From Pseudophaeomoniella oleicola (taxonomy: Eukaryota > Ascomycota > Eurotiomycetes > Phaeomoniellales > Phaeomoniellaceae): a stretch of 64,000 bases of DNA. Shown in pieces: positions 55,440 to 64,000 of the stretch. The stretch's first letter is position 1; each line of letters opens with the position of its first letter. A program made the translations under genes and the position numbers. The stretch is from the NCBI GenBank assembly GCA_003868215.1, contig QWDQ01000005.1:372001-436000 (forward strand), read 5' to 3'. The notes beneath the pieces were generated by a model, which saw nothing but the letters and a program-made list of their open reading frames with translations, was not told the origin of the DNA and searched no databases.

Positions 55440-58400
55440 TCACATGACAGCACACCTCCCATCCCGATCCCTAACTGTCCCCACGGCCTCGCCGCTCCCC
55501 CTCTTCGCTTTTCCCGCACCGTTCCTCATCGCGCCACTCGCGCCGCTCGCGATGCTCTGGATCGTTTCCAGTCGATTCAATTTCGGTCGCCGCTGTCGGC
55601 TGAGTATGACATCCGGGTGCGAGCCAGGGTACGGGGCGGCGCCGTGGGGGCCGTAGCCGCCTTGGCCGGAGGCGAGGTCGCGGTAGGTCGAGGGGCGTTT
55701 TCGACGACGGCGGTGGCGATGTTTGCTCGAGGTGGAAAAGGGGGAGAAGAGGGAGAAGGATCTGCTGTGAGGGGAGGGGGATTTGGAAGAGTGAGGGGAT
55801 GTTGATGTTTGAGTTTGGGTTTGGGTTTGGGTTTGGGAGTGGGGGCGGGAGCGGGATGGGGAATCGGGAGAAGTGGGTGTGGGTGTGGAGGTAGGGTCCT
55901 CAGCAAAATCATGGGTTATGGGCTCTGAGGCTGGAGGGGCCCCAGAACGCGAGGAACGTCGGTTTGGATTTAGACGTTGAGCTGCTGCTGAAATGGATTT
56001 CCGGCGAGATGGCCATTGGGGAGTGTTCGGATTCCGAGCTGAACGGATAGGTTGAGATACCGCAGGAGTAGGCGTGGAAGGACTTTGGGGCAAGTTTGGT
56101 GCGTCTGGTTCTGGCGTCACTGGAGTAGCCTCTGATGGCTGAGCGGAAGGGGGAGCGGGAGGGGCATCAGCATTAACATCCGACATTGATGGCATTACTC
56201 CCTGAGGTAGAGGTGGGGTAGGATAGTTCAAGCGATTGGTCAGGTTGTTTCCCGAAAGCGTTATAGGTTTCGGCGAACTCGTTGGAGTTGGGCTTATAGA
56301 ACCGTTTTGGAAACCCAATCGATGCCGAGTCTGAAGTTGTGGTGGTAATTGAGGAGGGCCCGCTGGCAGAGGCGGCGTCTCCCCGAAAGGCGATACAACG
56401 GTCGGAAGAGGTGAAGCCGGATGTGTCAGCGTTGCTCTCAGAGATGGTGAAAGTGAGTCAAAATCCGGGTCTGTGACTCTCCTACTCCATTGCGGGCGAC
56501 TTGTTCCAGCTGCCGACGTTTCTGGTGATACTGGACTGCTTATATCAGCAGCAGCAGAGGAGTCACGTGATCCTCTCGTATCTCTTCTACGATGGTAAAT
56601 GGACAAATCCGAAATGGTTGACAGACTTGACTCGCTCAATGGTCGTGTTCGAAATGACGGACGAGGAAAACTGATGCTTCTCGTGAGGTCGGTTATATTT
56701 GAAGCCAACGCGAATTCAGCCTCTTCTGGTATAGTGTTAGACCGGCTTAGGCGACTTGGCGGTAACGATAACGATGGCTCCTGTTCAGAACTGATTCTAT
56801 GGTGAGACTCCGAAAACGTGCCAAGCATAGACAAACGAAGTTCGGGCGTCAACAGGATATCCGTGGTCGGTCTATAGGGAGGCGGAGGTGGCACCCAATT
56901 ATCAGCATCACTTTCATGAGGAATTTGGTTTTGTCGATGGAAAACGACTTGACCAGATGGGGTGTTGAGTAGATATGACGTCAACTGCCTTCCACCTCGA
57001 GAACTGGGTTGCACGGGTTGCAAGGGTTGCACGGGTCGCCGTCGACTAGCATCAGGGTGATTGGGAAGACTACTTTCAAAAGATAGGTTGTGGCTGGGAC
57101 GAGTGTATTGTCGACTTCTCTCCGGTGGTGATATTGCGGCGTTGGGAGCTTGTGCTTGCCAACCGGGTGGGTATGCCGAAGTTGGTCCACCTTCTGTAGC
57201 TGCTCGAATCAGACTCGTGCGATTACCTGCATGGCGATTATGTAGGACCGATCTTCTTCGTTCAAGAGCAACTTCAACATCAATGTTGCCATGATGCTCG
57301 GGCAGCAGCTCTGGTTCACAATCACCTACCTCGACCGTAATCTCATCGCTTCCGCCGTCTACTATGGAGTAATCGAAATCGTAGATGCAGATTCTTCCTC
57401 CATCGACTGGCATTGGTTCTTCTCCAAGTTCTTTCGCGAATGAATCTACCCCGCCAGGTGCGACGATCACCAGCCGCTTGGAAGGGGTGGTACTGGATGC
57501 AGCTGGAGTTTCAACCCATTTCATTCCAGACATTCCTTTGATCTGTGTGATTCGCTTCCCTTTGACAAACAGACTTTGTCGCCAGTCTACTTTGCTCACA
57601 AGATCATCCTCTTCAGTTGAAATGGAACCTGTGGAGGAGAGTGGCGGGGAGTAGACTGCCAACGACGTCCGATTCATTGTCGCCGAAGTCAAAGGAACAT
57701 CCGTACTCTCCGGGTCGAAAACGTAACTCAAGTCTGGAGCCATGTCAATCTTCTGCGGCACACCGTATATGTAAACTCGGTCGTTGTCGAAGCCAGTCGT
57801 GATGAGATCCCCACTCAACGTAGCTGCAGGCTCAATATTCGGTCTATATTTGACATTTCCTCGCCTTGGTTTTGGACCGATAAAATAGACGATGCCTGCA
57901 CGAGTATCATCTGTCCGTACGCTTCTATATGTTCCAAGCACATGATCATAGGCTATAAGCCACTGTGCATCACCCTCACTATGAGAAGGCAGGAGGGACG
58001 CGAAATGACACGTTGAACTGTTGTTGGGGAACAAGATCTGGGTGGTCCACAGTCTGCTGTGTATTTCCTTGGATGACAAACTAGGATCATTCTCGGTATA
58101 GTAAGGAGCCGTGATAACAACGGTGTGAGGGTTCTCGAAGTTCTGAGAACTGCCCAGGAGCATGGAACCGTCTTCAGAAAAAGTCAGAGAGTCGACGGCT
58201 TCACAACGGACCGCTCGCCTGTCAGTAGATAAAGCGTTCACTGCCAGTGAGAAGACTTCCACAGAAGAATCGTAAGCAACAGCTAGCACAGTTCCCTCTT
58301 TGGCTATAGCAATGGTTCTCGGCGGCTGATCCATAACCAGGACTTGAAGATGCTTGATGCCATCTGGAGCCAGGCCATAGATGTTAACCTGATGTTTTGT

Positions 58401-59160
58401 CGAAAGGACGGCGAGAACAGAAGCATCATCAACGATAGCTGCAGATAAAGGTCGTCGTAGGGTCTTCAGTTCACGGCGAACTGTAATCTCTTTACTGCTG
58501 ACATCGAGAACATATATCCTTGAGGTGCTCAAAGCTAACAGAGTCTGACCATTTGGAGAGAAGACGAATCGAAAAGCTTCTCCGCGAGGCAAAGCAGCCG
58601 ACGTATTCGCATTGACTGAGATGAGGTTGACCAATCTTTGACGGGGTCTCAGATAGGCTTCGAATAGGTTACGGCGCACCTCTTGAGCAAAGACAGCTCT
58701 AAAACGATCCAGATCTTTGGGGCGGAACGGTCCGGTGAGGACGTTATGGTTGAGCGCAAAAGACGGGCATCGCGATAGATGATGGGCATATAGTTCAGTC
58801 TTCTGAGATATGCGTCTCCATCGTGAATCCAGTAACACCAGAGATGCAAATGTATTTGCATCAACCTGGTATAAAATCCTGATATCGTAGGTGTCAAAAT
58901 AGAATCCAACCAATAACTTTCAACCATGGGACATAAGTTCGCAAATTACAGAAGATGAAATGGTCGTCTTACAACTCGATCAGCTTAGCTGGTAACCTGA
59001 GAAAAGCAGCACTATTTGGTTGCGTCTGATTCTGCGGAACCCGTGCAAGAGTTGCAGCATTCTGAGATATTAACGGTTCAGCATCATTGTGAATGTTGAG
59101 ATGCGGAATTTGTGAGGTATGGACCCCATATCCCACTGATGACCGTGCTGGTGTGCCCAT
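55440..59160 (-). CDS. F-box-like/beta-propeller protein with a C-terminal CaaX box
   Basis: Two exons, 59160-58973 and 58878-55440, joined over a 94-nt intron, give 1208 aa. The join forms an F-box-like helix set, LRLPAKLIELILYQVDANTF, then LVLLDSRWRRISQ (about 53-90). Residues about 130-560 contain WD40-like strands (FRFVFSPNGQTLLALSTSRI, RTIAIAKEGTVLAVAYDSSV, DSLTFSEDGSMLLGSS), consistent with a propeller. The second half is long, Ser/Pro-rich and disordered, with minisatellite-derived runs such as QPVQPLQPVQP and QTQTQTQTQT and a basic block (KHRHRRRRKR). The protein ends RDGRCAVM: Cys-Ala-Val-Met is a good farnesylation box, and a basic stretch precedes it. I know no assigned function; a membrane-attached adaptor is inferred. 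Confidence 0.82.
55807..55838. repeat. GGGTTT-type minisatellite in coding sequence
   Basis: About four imperfect GTTTGG units read on the minus strand as alternating Gln-Thr codons. It looks telomere-like but sits in a coding exon and differs from the fungal TTAGGG repeat. Confidence 0.8.
57008..57041. repeat. GGGTTGCA-type minisatellite in coding sequence
   Basis: About four imperfect 9-bp units coding on the minus strand for repeated Gln-Pro-x (QPVQPLQPVQP) in the propeller-protein gene. Confidence 0.75.
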
Positions 59161-60044
59161 GATCCGTCCTACCCATCAGTACAACAACCTCATCGTCATA
59201 GCTTCTGCTTCAAAAGCGATCTGACTGATGAAGGTACCTACTCAATTGGCAACACGATCATTGCTGAAATGCCACTGTCAAGATGTAGAACGAACACGAA
59301 CAACATATGCAAGATATGTCTGATCAGGTCAGCAAGAGTTTCGCTAAAAAGGGCATAGCATATACGCTTTCTTGCAGGTGTGGCATGGATGCTTCAAATG
59401 AGGAAGTACTCGCAGCCGGCCATAGGACGGTGTCCCAACGAAGCCACAACGTTTCACACGGGAGACCAGTGGATGTAACCATAGAACAGACCGTGGCGGC
59501 GGTCGAAGAGGTAACCGAGCATAGCTAACACCTCTATGGTGCTTACTGTCATATCCAGCGGCGACCGGTCGATAGATCAGACGCTCGTTGCTAATGGACG
59601 GATGCAAGCCTCACACTGACCTCTAAATGTGCCAAAAATAGCGATTTAATTGATTTAGGGGCCGTGCTACGCCTAACCAACCGTCGATCAATTTTCGCCT
59701 TAAGCCTCTTTTTGTCTCCTTGACCGAAAGTGCACAGAACACCTAGCACGACAATCCTCAATTCGATTGTTCGATGACAGAACGTCTGGTTTCGTACTGA
59801 TACCGGGGTAGAATCAAGAATATATTAGTCTGTACATAGCTTGATTTACGTGTCATCAAGCTGGTATCTGCCTCCACTATCGTACATCGCTTGAGGGAAA
59901 GCGCCCTATCCTACTACCAGCCCTACGGCAACATTGGCCAACTTGGGCAAATGTAGAGTGGCCGAACCCATGCTCAAACATCAATCGATCGCAAAATCCG
60001 CCCAAAGAGTTGAGAATATTAATCAAGCTCGACCGCACCGACGT
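59161..60044. other. Spacer between two minus-strand genes
   Basis: 884 bp containing the promoter of the propeller-protein gene and the 3' UTR of tim50. A 73-codon plus-strand frame near 59307 has no recognisable motif. Nothing further is supported. Confidence 0.55.
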
Positions 60045-61753
60045 CTACTTGGACCCGCCGAAGACACCTCCAAATCCTCCTTTCATGCTCTTCAGTGCCT
60101 CCTCTTGGGCTTTCTTCTCCTCTGCCTGCATTTCTGCAAGCCATTTGGCACCATTTTCGCGGATTTCTTTTTCGAAGGCTTCGTACTGCATCGTCCCCCG
60201 CTCGCGAACTTGATCCCAAAGCATCTTCGGCTTCTCTTCCTGGCCTGGAGCTTTGAGGCCAAGAGCGCTACTTAGTGAGCTCAGGCTTACGCTTGGCTTC
60301 TTGCTTTGTTCGGCGGCCGTCTTCGCCTCAAATTTCTCCCGCATGATCTGTTCACGCCTTGCAAATTCTGCAGGAATGTCTTTGCCTTCAAATGATTTCA
60401 AGACATCTCTCGTGTCTTCAACTCCCATCACAGCTAGATATTCGAGGAAAGGAACAAGGTTCACCAATGTCCGATCCTTCGGGTCACCAGTCCATTTGGG
60501 TAAGATGATGGCATTTTCTGGCTGGTTCATTGCATGGGCAGGGTCAGTATCGATCATCAGAGTTTTCGACAGATCCCGGTTGAGATAAGACAAGTCCTTT
60601 GAAGCCATCAGTGAATATTTCATCGACACAGAAAAGGTAGAACACATACCTTGACATGCTCGCCGTTCTTGTACAACGTAGCTTCTCGGAAAAGTGGCCA
60701 TCGCATGATTCTGAAGGGATCAAGTTTTCGGATAACTGGATCAGCCATCATCATTGGTTGACTCGTCCAAACCACCAACTCATAGTATTGACTGAGATAC
60801 CTGAGGAAATAGTCGACCCCAGGTCGTTTAGCAATCCTCCATCCATGCTCTCTGGTCCACTCAGAGTGCATCAAAAGATCCTCAAGGCTGATGACGAGAG
60901 TGAACGGCATCCTGAGAAGTGGATCAGGGTCAGGGTCAGGCAACAGCTTGGTAAAAGCAGGTTCATTATAAAAGCTGAGCGTGTCAGACAACCTTGCTTT
61001 GAACCGTTGATAAAATGCTCCGGGACTCCAACCAGCTGGGGTATCTGAATGCTTCTTTTCCTCTGCTTCTGAGCTCCAGTCGCGACCGAGAAACAGAATC
61101 CCAGCGCCCATCGAAGCGAAGATGGCAAGGTAGCCAAACTTAAATTGTTGCTGTCTTTTCCGGTCTGCGGACGACACATACTCTGATTTCGGGAGACCAT
61201 CATCGCCACCTCCGCCTCCGCCACTTGCAGGTTCGGCGGGAGCCTCTGTAATGTTCAGATTTGGATCTTGTACATTTGCATCTGACTGCTTGCTTTTGTC
61301 TTGTAAAAATTCGGCTGCGAAAGTCGACGGGATGCCCTGTGTCAGATCTGGTAATGGCTGAGCGCTCTCTGGGGTAGATTTCGCATCTGAATCCTCTGAA
61401 GCGAATTGCTTTATTTCTTCTTGTTCCTTCTGCTGTCCATCGTTTGGCGATGATGCCACGGGATCACTGTGTTGGGAGTTCCTTGCAACATCTTCAGGTG
61501 CTGGCTCTGTATTCTGGGATGCATTCGCTGGAGATTCGAACTCAGGTTGTGAATCCGAGAATTGGCCCGTTGATCCTCCTTTAGTTGGTCCATTTGTAGC
61601 ACTTTGAGATTGCTGTGATGAAACATATCCCTTCGTAGTGTCTTCTTTTGCGTACCATCTTCTTGCCTGATATGAGGGTGCGCCGACAAGTATCCGCGGT
61701 GCCAGTAATCGCCCTGAAGGCCGAAGTAAGGGTACAAGAGCACGACTTAACAT
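60045..61753 (-). CDS. Mitochondrial import translocase subunit Tim50
   Basis: Two exons, 61753-60650 and 60596-60045, joined over a 53-nt intron, give 551 aa. I took the ATG at 61753; MLSRALVPLLRPSGRLLAPR is a presequence. A Ser/Gln/Glu-rich linker follows, then the single membrane segment FGYLAIFASMGAGILFLG near residue 205. The intermembrane-space FCP1-like domain begins FTLVISLEDLLMHSEWTREH and continues WRIAKRPGVDYFLRYLSQYY and ELVVWTSQP. The phosphatase DxDx motif is changed to SLEDLL, as in other fungal Tim50 proteins, so it is a receptor and not an enzyme. The intron falls at HVK/DLSYLNRDLSKTLMIDTD. Tim50 receives presequence proteins from the TOM complex and gates the Tim23 channel. 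Confidence 0.95.
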
Positions 61754-62306
61754 CACGAACAAATTCTCATATCACGTTAATTTGTAAATACCCAACAGTC
61801 GTTATGTGAAATGCGACAGACAGTACGACCGTGTTGACCTACTGGATCCGAATATCTTCGAGCTTTCCAAATTTTTGGAGTGACGCTTTGATACGGCGAC
61901 CACATAGGAACCTTTCCGCGTTCCATTTCCGCCCGCGGCGTCGTGTAATTCGCATTTCCTCTCCGCACTTCGTGAATTTCCTTTCTTTTCTTCTTTCTTT
62001 TCTTCAAATTGAAAGTTGAATTCACCCAGACAATTTGACGCGGCATTCTCACAGACTCATTATGAGCGCCGTGTTGTATTAGCTGGGGAGACCAAAATCT
62101 CTAAGTCATACTCTCAAGAACGGCAGCTAGGCTACCCATGAGCTGACTTGTCCCGTGGGTATCGACACAATTGGTTTGTCCAAGCGATCTCTTCTGCCAC
62201 CATGATACTCCCTATCCTATGAGCAGAGCTTAAGCTCCCATCAGACCTAGTCATCAACGTCTCGCCTCCTTTGCAAGTCTTCTCACCCACAACCCAAATT
62301 TCCTAT
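61754..62306. promoter_or_regulatory. Divergent promoter of tim50 and an F-box-like gene
   Basis: 553 bp between two start codons, with a CT-rich stretch (61975-62015) typical of fungal promoters. No coding potential was seen. Confidence 0.55.
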
Positions 62307-63326
62307 ATGGCTATAACCACCGTTATGTCGCCACTGGCGCCTCCCAGCTCCGTCAATCGAATCAAACCCCCACCAAAGTCGCGTACAACGGCCCCTGTGT
62401 TTCAAGAGCCATTCAGGTTCTTTGATCTGCCTTTCGAAATACGAAGCACAATCTTTGAACTCGTTTTGCTTGCGAAACCTGGGAAACATCTGCGAATTCG
62501 ACGGAGAAGGAGAGGCGGCCCACCTCGATTAGCCCTGTTTTTGGCTTCTCGTCGCATGCACGATGAAGCTTCATACGTATTTTACACGAGTCAAGTATTC
62601 AGGCTCTTTCCCTTACAGGATTTTCAACCTTTACCGACGGTACGCGACATCTCTCCGAGGTATCGAGAGTTGATAACAAGTATCGAGTTGATCCTGGGCC
62701 CAGGATGGACTTCGCCACCCAAGGATTGGAAAGTAACCCCTCAACTTGGTTTGTCGGTCATGAAACGCATAACAACGCTTCAAGTCTTTATCGAGATCGA
62801 CCCATCCCATCCAAGCTTGCGTGGCTGGCGTGTGTCGGAAGATTTCTACACCAATTTTGCAGGTAGTCTGTTGCACGATATTTTGGCCGGCCTACCAGTT
62901 GTGAAGTACGTACAAATCGATTCGAATCCTTCCGTAGAAGCTACGGGACCCCTGGTGACGCGTCTTTTGCAAGAGACAGCATTAGCCAATTGTCTCGCGA
63001 AATGGGGGCCTGGGCCTAAGGGCAGAGCGACAGACAATATACTTGTCGAGCTGCTTTCGAAAGTTGAGCCGTGGCTCAAACCTAAATTCCCGGACAGACC
63101 GGATGGTGACCTTCCATACATCATCCTTGACGAGCACGGACAATATATTCTATGTACCCCTTCTCGTCTACCGACACCACCTCCTGACGGAGATGGCGAT
63201 GGCGACGATGAGACCGTGGCTGGACCCTCGGTTGAAACTGGGAAGGTAGGTATAGAGCCACAGCACAGCGATATGGACGAACTGGCAGACAGGATTCATA
63301 GGATGCCATCGATAGTTGAAGAATAG
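62307..63326 (+). CDS. F-box-like/2EXR-type fungal protein, 339 aa
   Basis: Single exon from the ATG at 62307. After a short Pro-rich lead comes FFDLPFEIRSTIFELVLLAK (about residues 38-57), the Leu-Pro-x-Glu-Ile-Arg-x-x-Ile-Tyr/Phe pattern of short F-box-like modules that are very numerous in Pezizomycotina. Then come PRLALFLASRRMHDEASYVF and YTSQVFRLFPLQDF, also typical of these proteins. The rest is a mixed alpha/beta region (ITSIELILGPGWTSP) with an acidic Asp/Gly run near the end (PPDGDGDGDDE) and Glu/Asp-rich C-terminal residues. A ubiquitin-ligase adaptor role is possible, but few such proteins have been tested. The gene is divergent from tim50. Confidence 0.8.
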   Translation: MAITTVMSPLAPPSSVNRIKPPPKSRTTAPVFQEPFRFFDLPFEIRSTIFELVLLAKPGKHLRIRRRRRGGPPRLALFLASRRMHDEASYVFYTSQVFRLFPLQDFQPLPTVRDISPRYRELITSIELILGPGWTSPPKDWKVTPQLGLSVMKRITTLQVFIEIDPSHPSLRGWRVSEDFYTNFAGSLLHDILAGLPVVKYVQIDSNPSVEATGPLVTRLLQETALANCLAKWGPGPKGRATDNILVELLSKVEPWLKPKFPDRPDGDLPYIILDEHGQYILCTPSRLPTPPPDGDGDGDDETVAGPSVETGKVGIEPQHSDMDELADRIHRMPSIVEE

Positions 63327-63553
63327 TGGCATTCAAAGGGGCTATTGCTTTGTATATTTAGCGTTAATGAGATCCACGTCTTCTGAAAAACCTCATAAAC
63401 AGCCTCGCAAGCGTAGATGTGTTCTATTACAATGTCTGCACGTTGTGTAAAAAGGGATCACCCCAAACTCACGACGTGCTCGTCCTATGAATTCCGTTGC
63501 TCAACTCCGCCTAAAGCGACCATTCCCTTTTCTCCCTTCCCCAGCAGACTCAC
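63327..63553. other. Convergent spacer
   Basis: 227 bp between two stop codons. No separate feature was seen. Confidence 0.6.
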
Positions 63554-64000
63554 TCACATTTCCTCGTCCAAGTCCATTTCACCTCCAGCACCGTTCGAAT
63601 GACCATTTGCCTGCTGATCCTTTGGCTTCGCTGTGCTTGCTTCCTTGTCGATCATCTGTCTTGAAACGGCGACGATGTTGTCTTCGATCAACTCTTGATA
63701 TACATCTTCGATATCTGTGTAACCGGTTAGTTCGACCTCATCTTGAAAGATCTGGAGAATGGGGGAAATGGATGGGTTTGGCATACGTTTCTTTGGATCC
63801 ACTTTTCCGACATATCTTGTCTTTAATTGCTCCTTCGTGAGCTCGGTTTCTTCTTTTACTCGTTTCTCGTAGCCGTCTGCGAGACCGACGAGGCGTTGTA
63901 ATTTGTCCTCGTTTTTCTTCTTTTCGTCCTTGAAGTCCGCCATCTCGAGCGCATCTGTCCATACATGCTTGTGCAAGTTCATCAGCATGTTCTCCTCCAA
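63554..64000 (-). CDS. Unrecognised protein, C-terminal 148+ residues (5' end outside window)
   Basis: The frame runs off the right edge with no start, so this is the end of a longer gene. The visible part is strongly helical and charged, with coiled-coil-like spacing (KKKNEDKLQRLVGLADGYEK, then RVKEETELTKEQLKTRY). It continues with NPSISPILQIFQDEVEL and a Glu/Asp-rich helix (TDIEDVYQELIEDNIVAVSR). The end is disordered and acidic (GGEMDLDEEM). I do not recognise the family. The charge pattern suggests a soluble complex subunit, possibly nuclear, but that is inference only. It converges with the F-box-like gene. Confidence 0.7.
   Translation of the reverse strand: MEENMLMNLHKHVWTDALEMADFKDEKKKNEDKLQRLVGLADGYEKRVKEETELTKEQLKTRYVGKVDPKKRMPNPSISPILQIFQDEVELTGYTDIEDVYQELIEDNIVAVSRQMIDKEASTAKPKDQQANGHSNGAGGEMDLDEEM

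Noticed and set aside
55807-55838. Telomere-like GGGTTT repeat
   Set aside because: It lies in a coding exon, encodes Gln-Thr repeats, has only about four imperfect units and is not the fungal TTAGGG repeat.
1-64000. Transposons, LTR elements, viral copies, CRISPR arrays or a metabolite gene cluster
   Set aside because: No transposase, reverse transcriptase, integrase or capsid motif, no long terminal repeats, no spaced direct repeats, and no PKS, NRPS or terpene-synthase core was seen in any frame.

Overview
This window is nuclear DNA from a filamentous ascomycete (Pezizomycotina; a leotiomycete or close relative is my guess, not shown). The evidence is the gene content (F-box/LRR proteins, a DUF2985 membrane protein, a Boi-type SH3-SAM-PH scaffold, a GPI-anchored GH13 amylase relative, a fungal DUF1399 protein, Slx4), the introns of about 43-115 nt with GTAAGT-like donors, and intergenic spaces rich in pyrimidine tracts and short palindromes. 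I see no prophage, CRISPR array, bacterial operon, recognisable transposon or secondary-metabolite core enzyme.

Layout. 1-7.3 kb: 3' part of a DUF2985 membrane protein (+), ferrochelatase (-), an F-box protein (+) and a small spliced GPI-type secreted protein (-). 7.3-9.0 kb: a simple-repeat-rich spacer. 9.0-19.3 kb, all minus: a BuGZ/ZNF207 orthologue, an unrecognised nuclear-looking protein, a three-exon DUF1399 (GRDP-like) protein with a Gly/Cys tail, and an SP-RING SUMO-ligase-like protein. 19.3-21.7 kb: a gene-free spacer. 21.7-27.2 kb, plus: Boi-like scaffold, then a Ted1/Cdc1-type metallophosphoesterase. 27.4-41.4 kb: NRDE2 (-), Utp10 (+), a wax-synthase-like MBOAT (-) and Slx4 (-). 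41.8-46.0 kb: a conserved secreted protein of unknown role (+), a TMBIM5/GHITM-like mitochondrial protein (-) and the KEOPS subunit Cgi121 (+). 46.0-51.2 kb: a 5.1-kb gene-poor island holding most copies of a 12-bp palindrome. 51.2-55.4 kb: the amylase-like enzyme (+) and a doubtful small gene. 55.4-64.0 kb: an F-box-like/beta-propeller protein ending in a CaaX box (-), Tim50 (-), an F-box-like protein (+) and the 3' end of an unrecognised gene (-).

The genes do not form one pathway. Most are housekeeping: heme synthesis, mitochondrial import and inner membrane, ribosome biogenesis, RNA surveillance, DNA repair, tRNA modification, spindle checkpoint and GPI-anchor remodelling. The secreted, GPI-anchored and wall-active genes (6.7, 41.8 and 51.2 kb) are the accessory flavour. 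Exon structures were derived by hand from reading frames and GT/AG sites; no transcript data were available.

No clear new multi-gene system was found. The best leads are a 12-bp palindrome (TACTACGTAGTA) repeated exactly six times in spacers, the Cys/Gly tail of the DUF1399 protein, a possible CaaX-anchored propeller protein, and the conserved secreted protein of unknown function.
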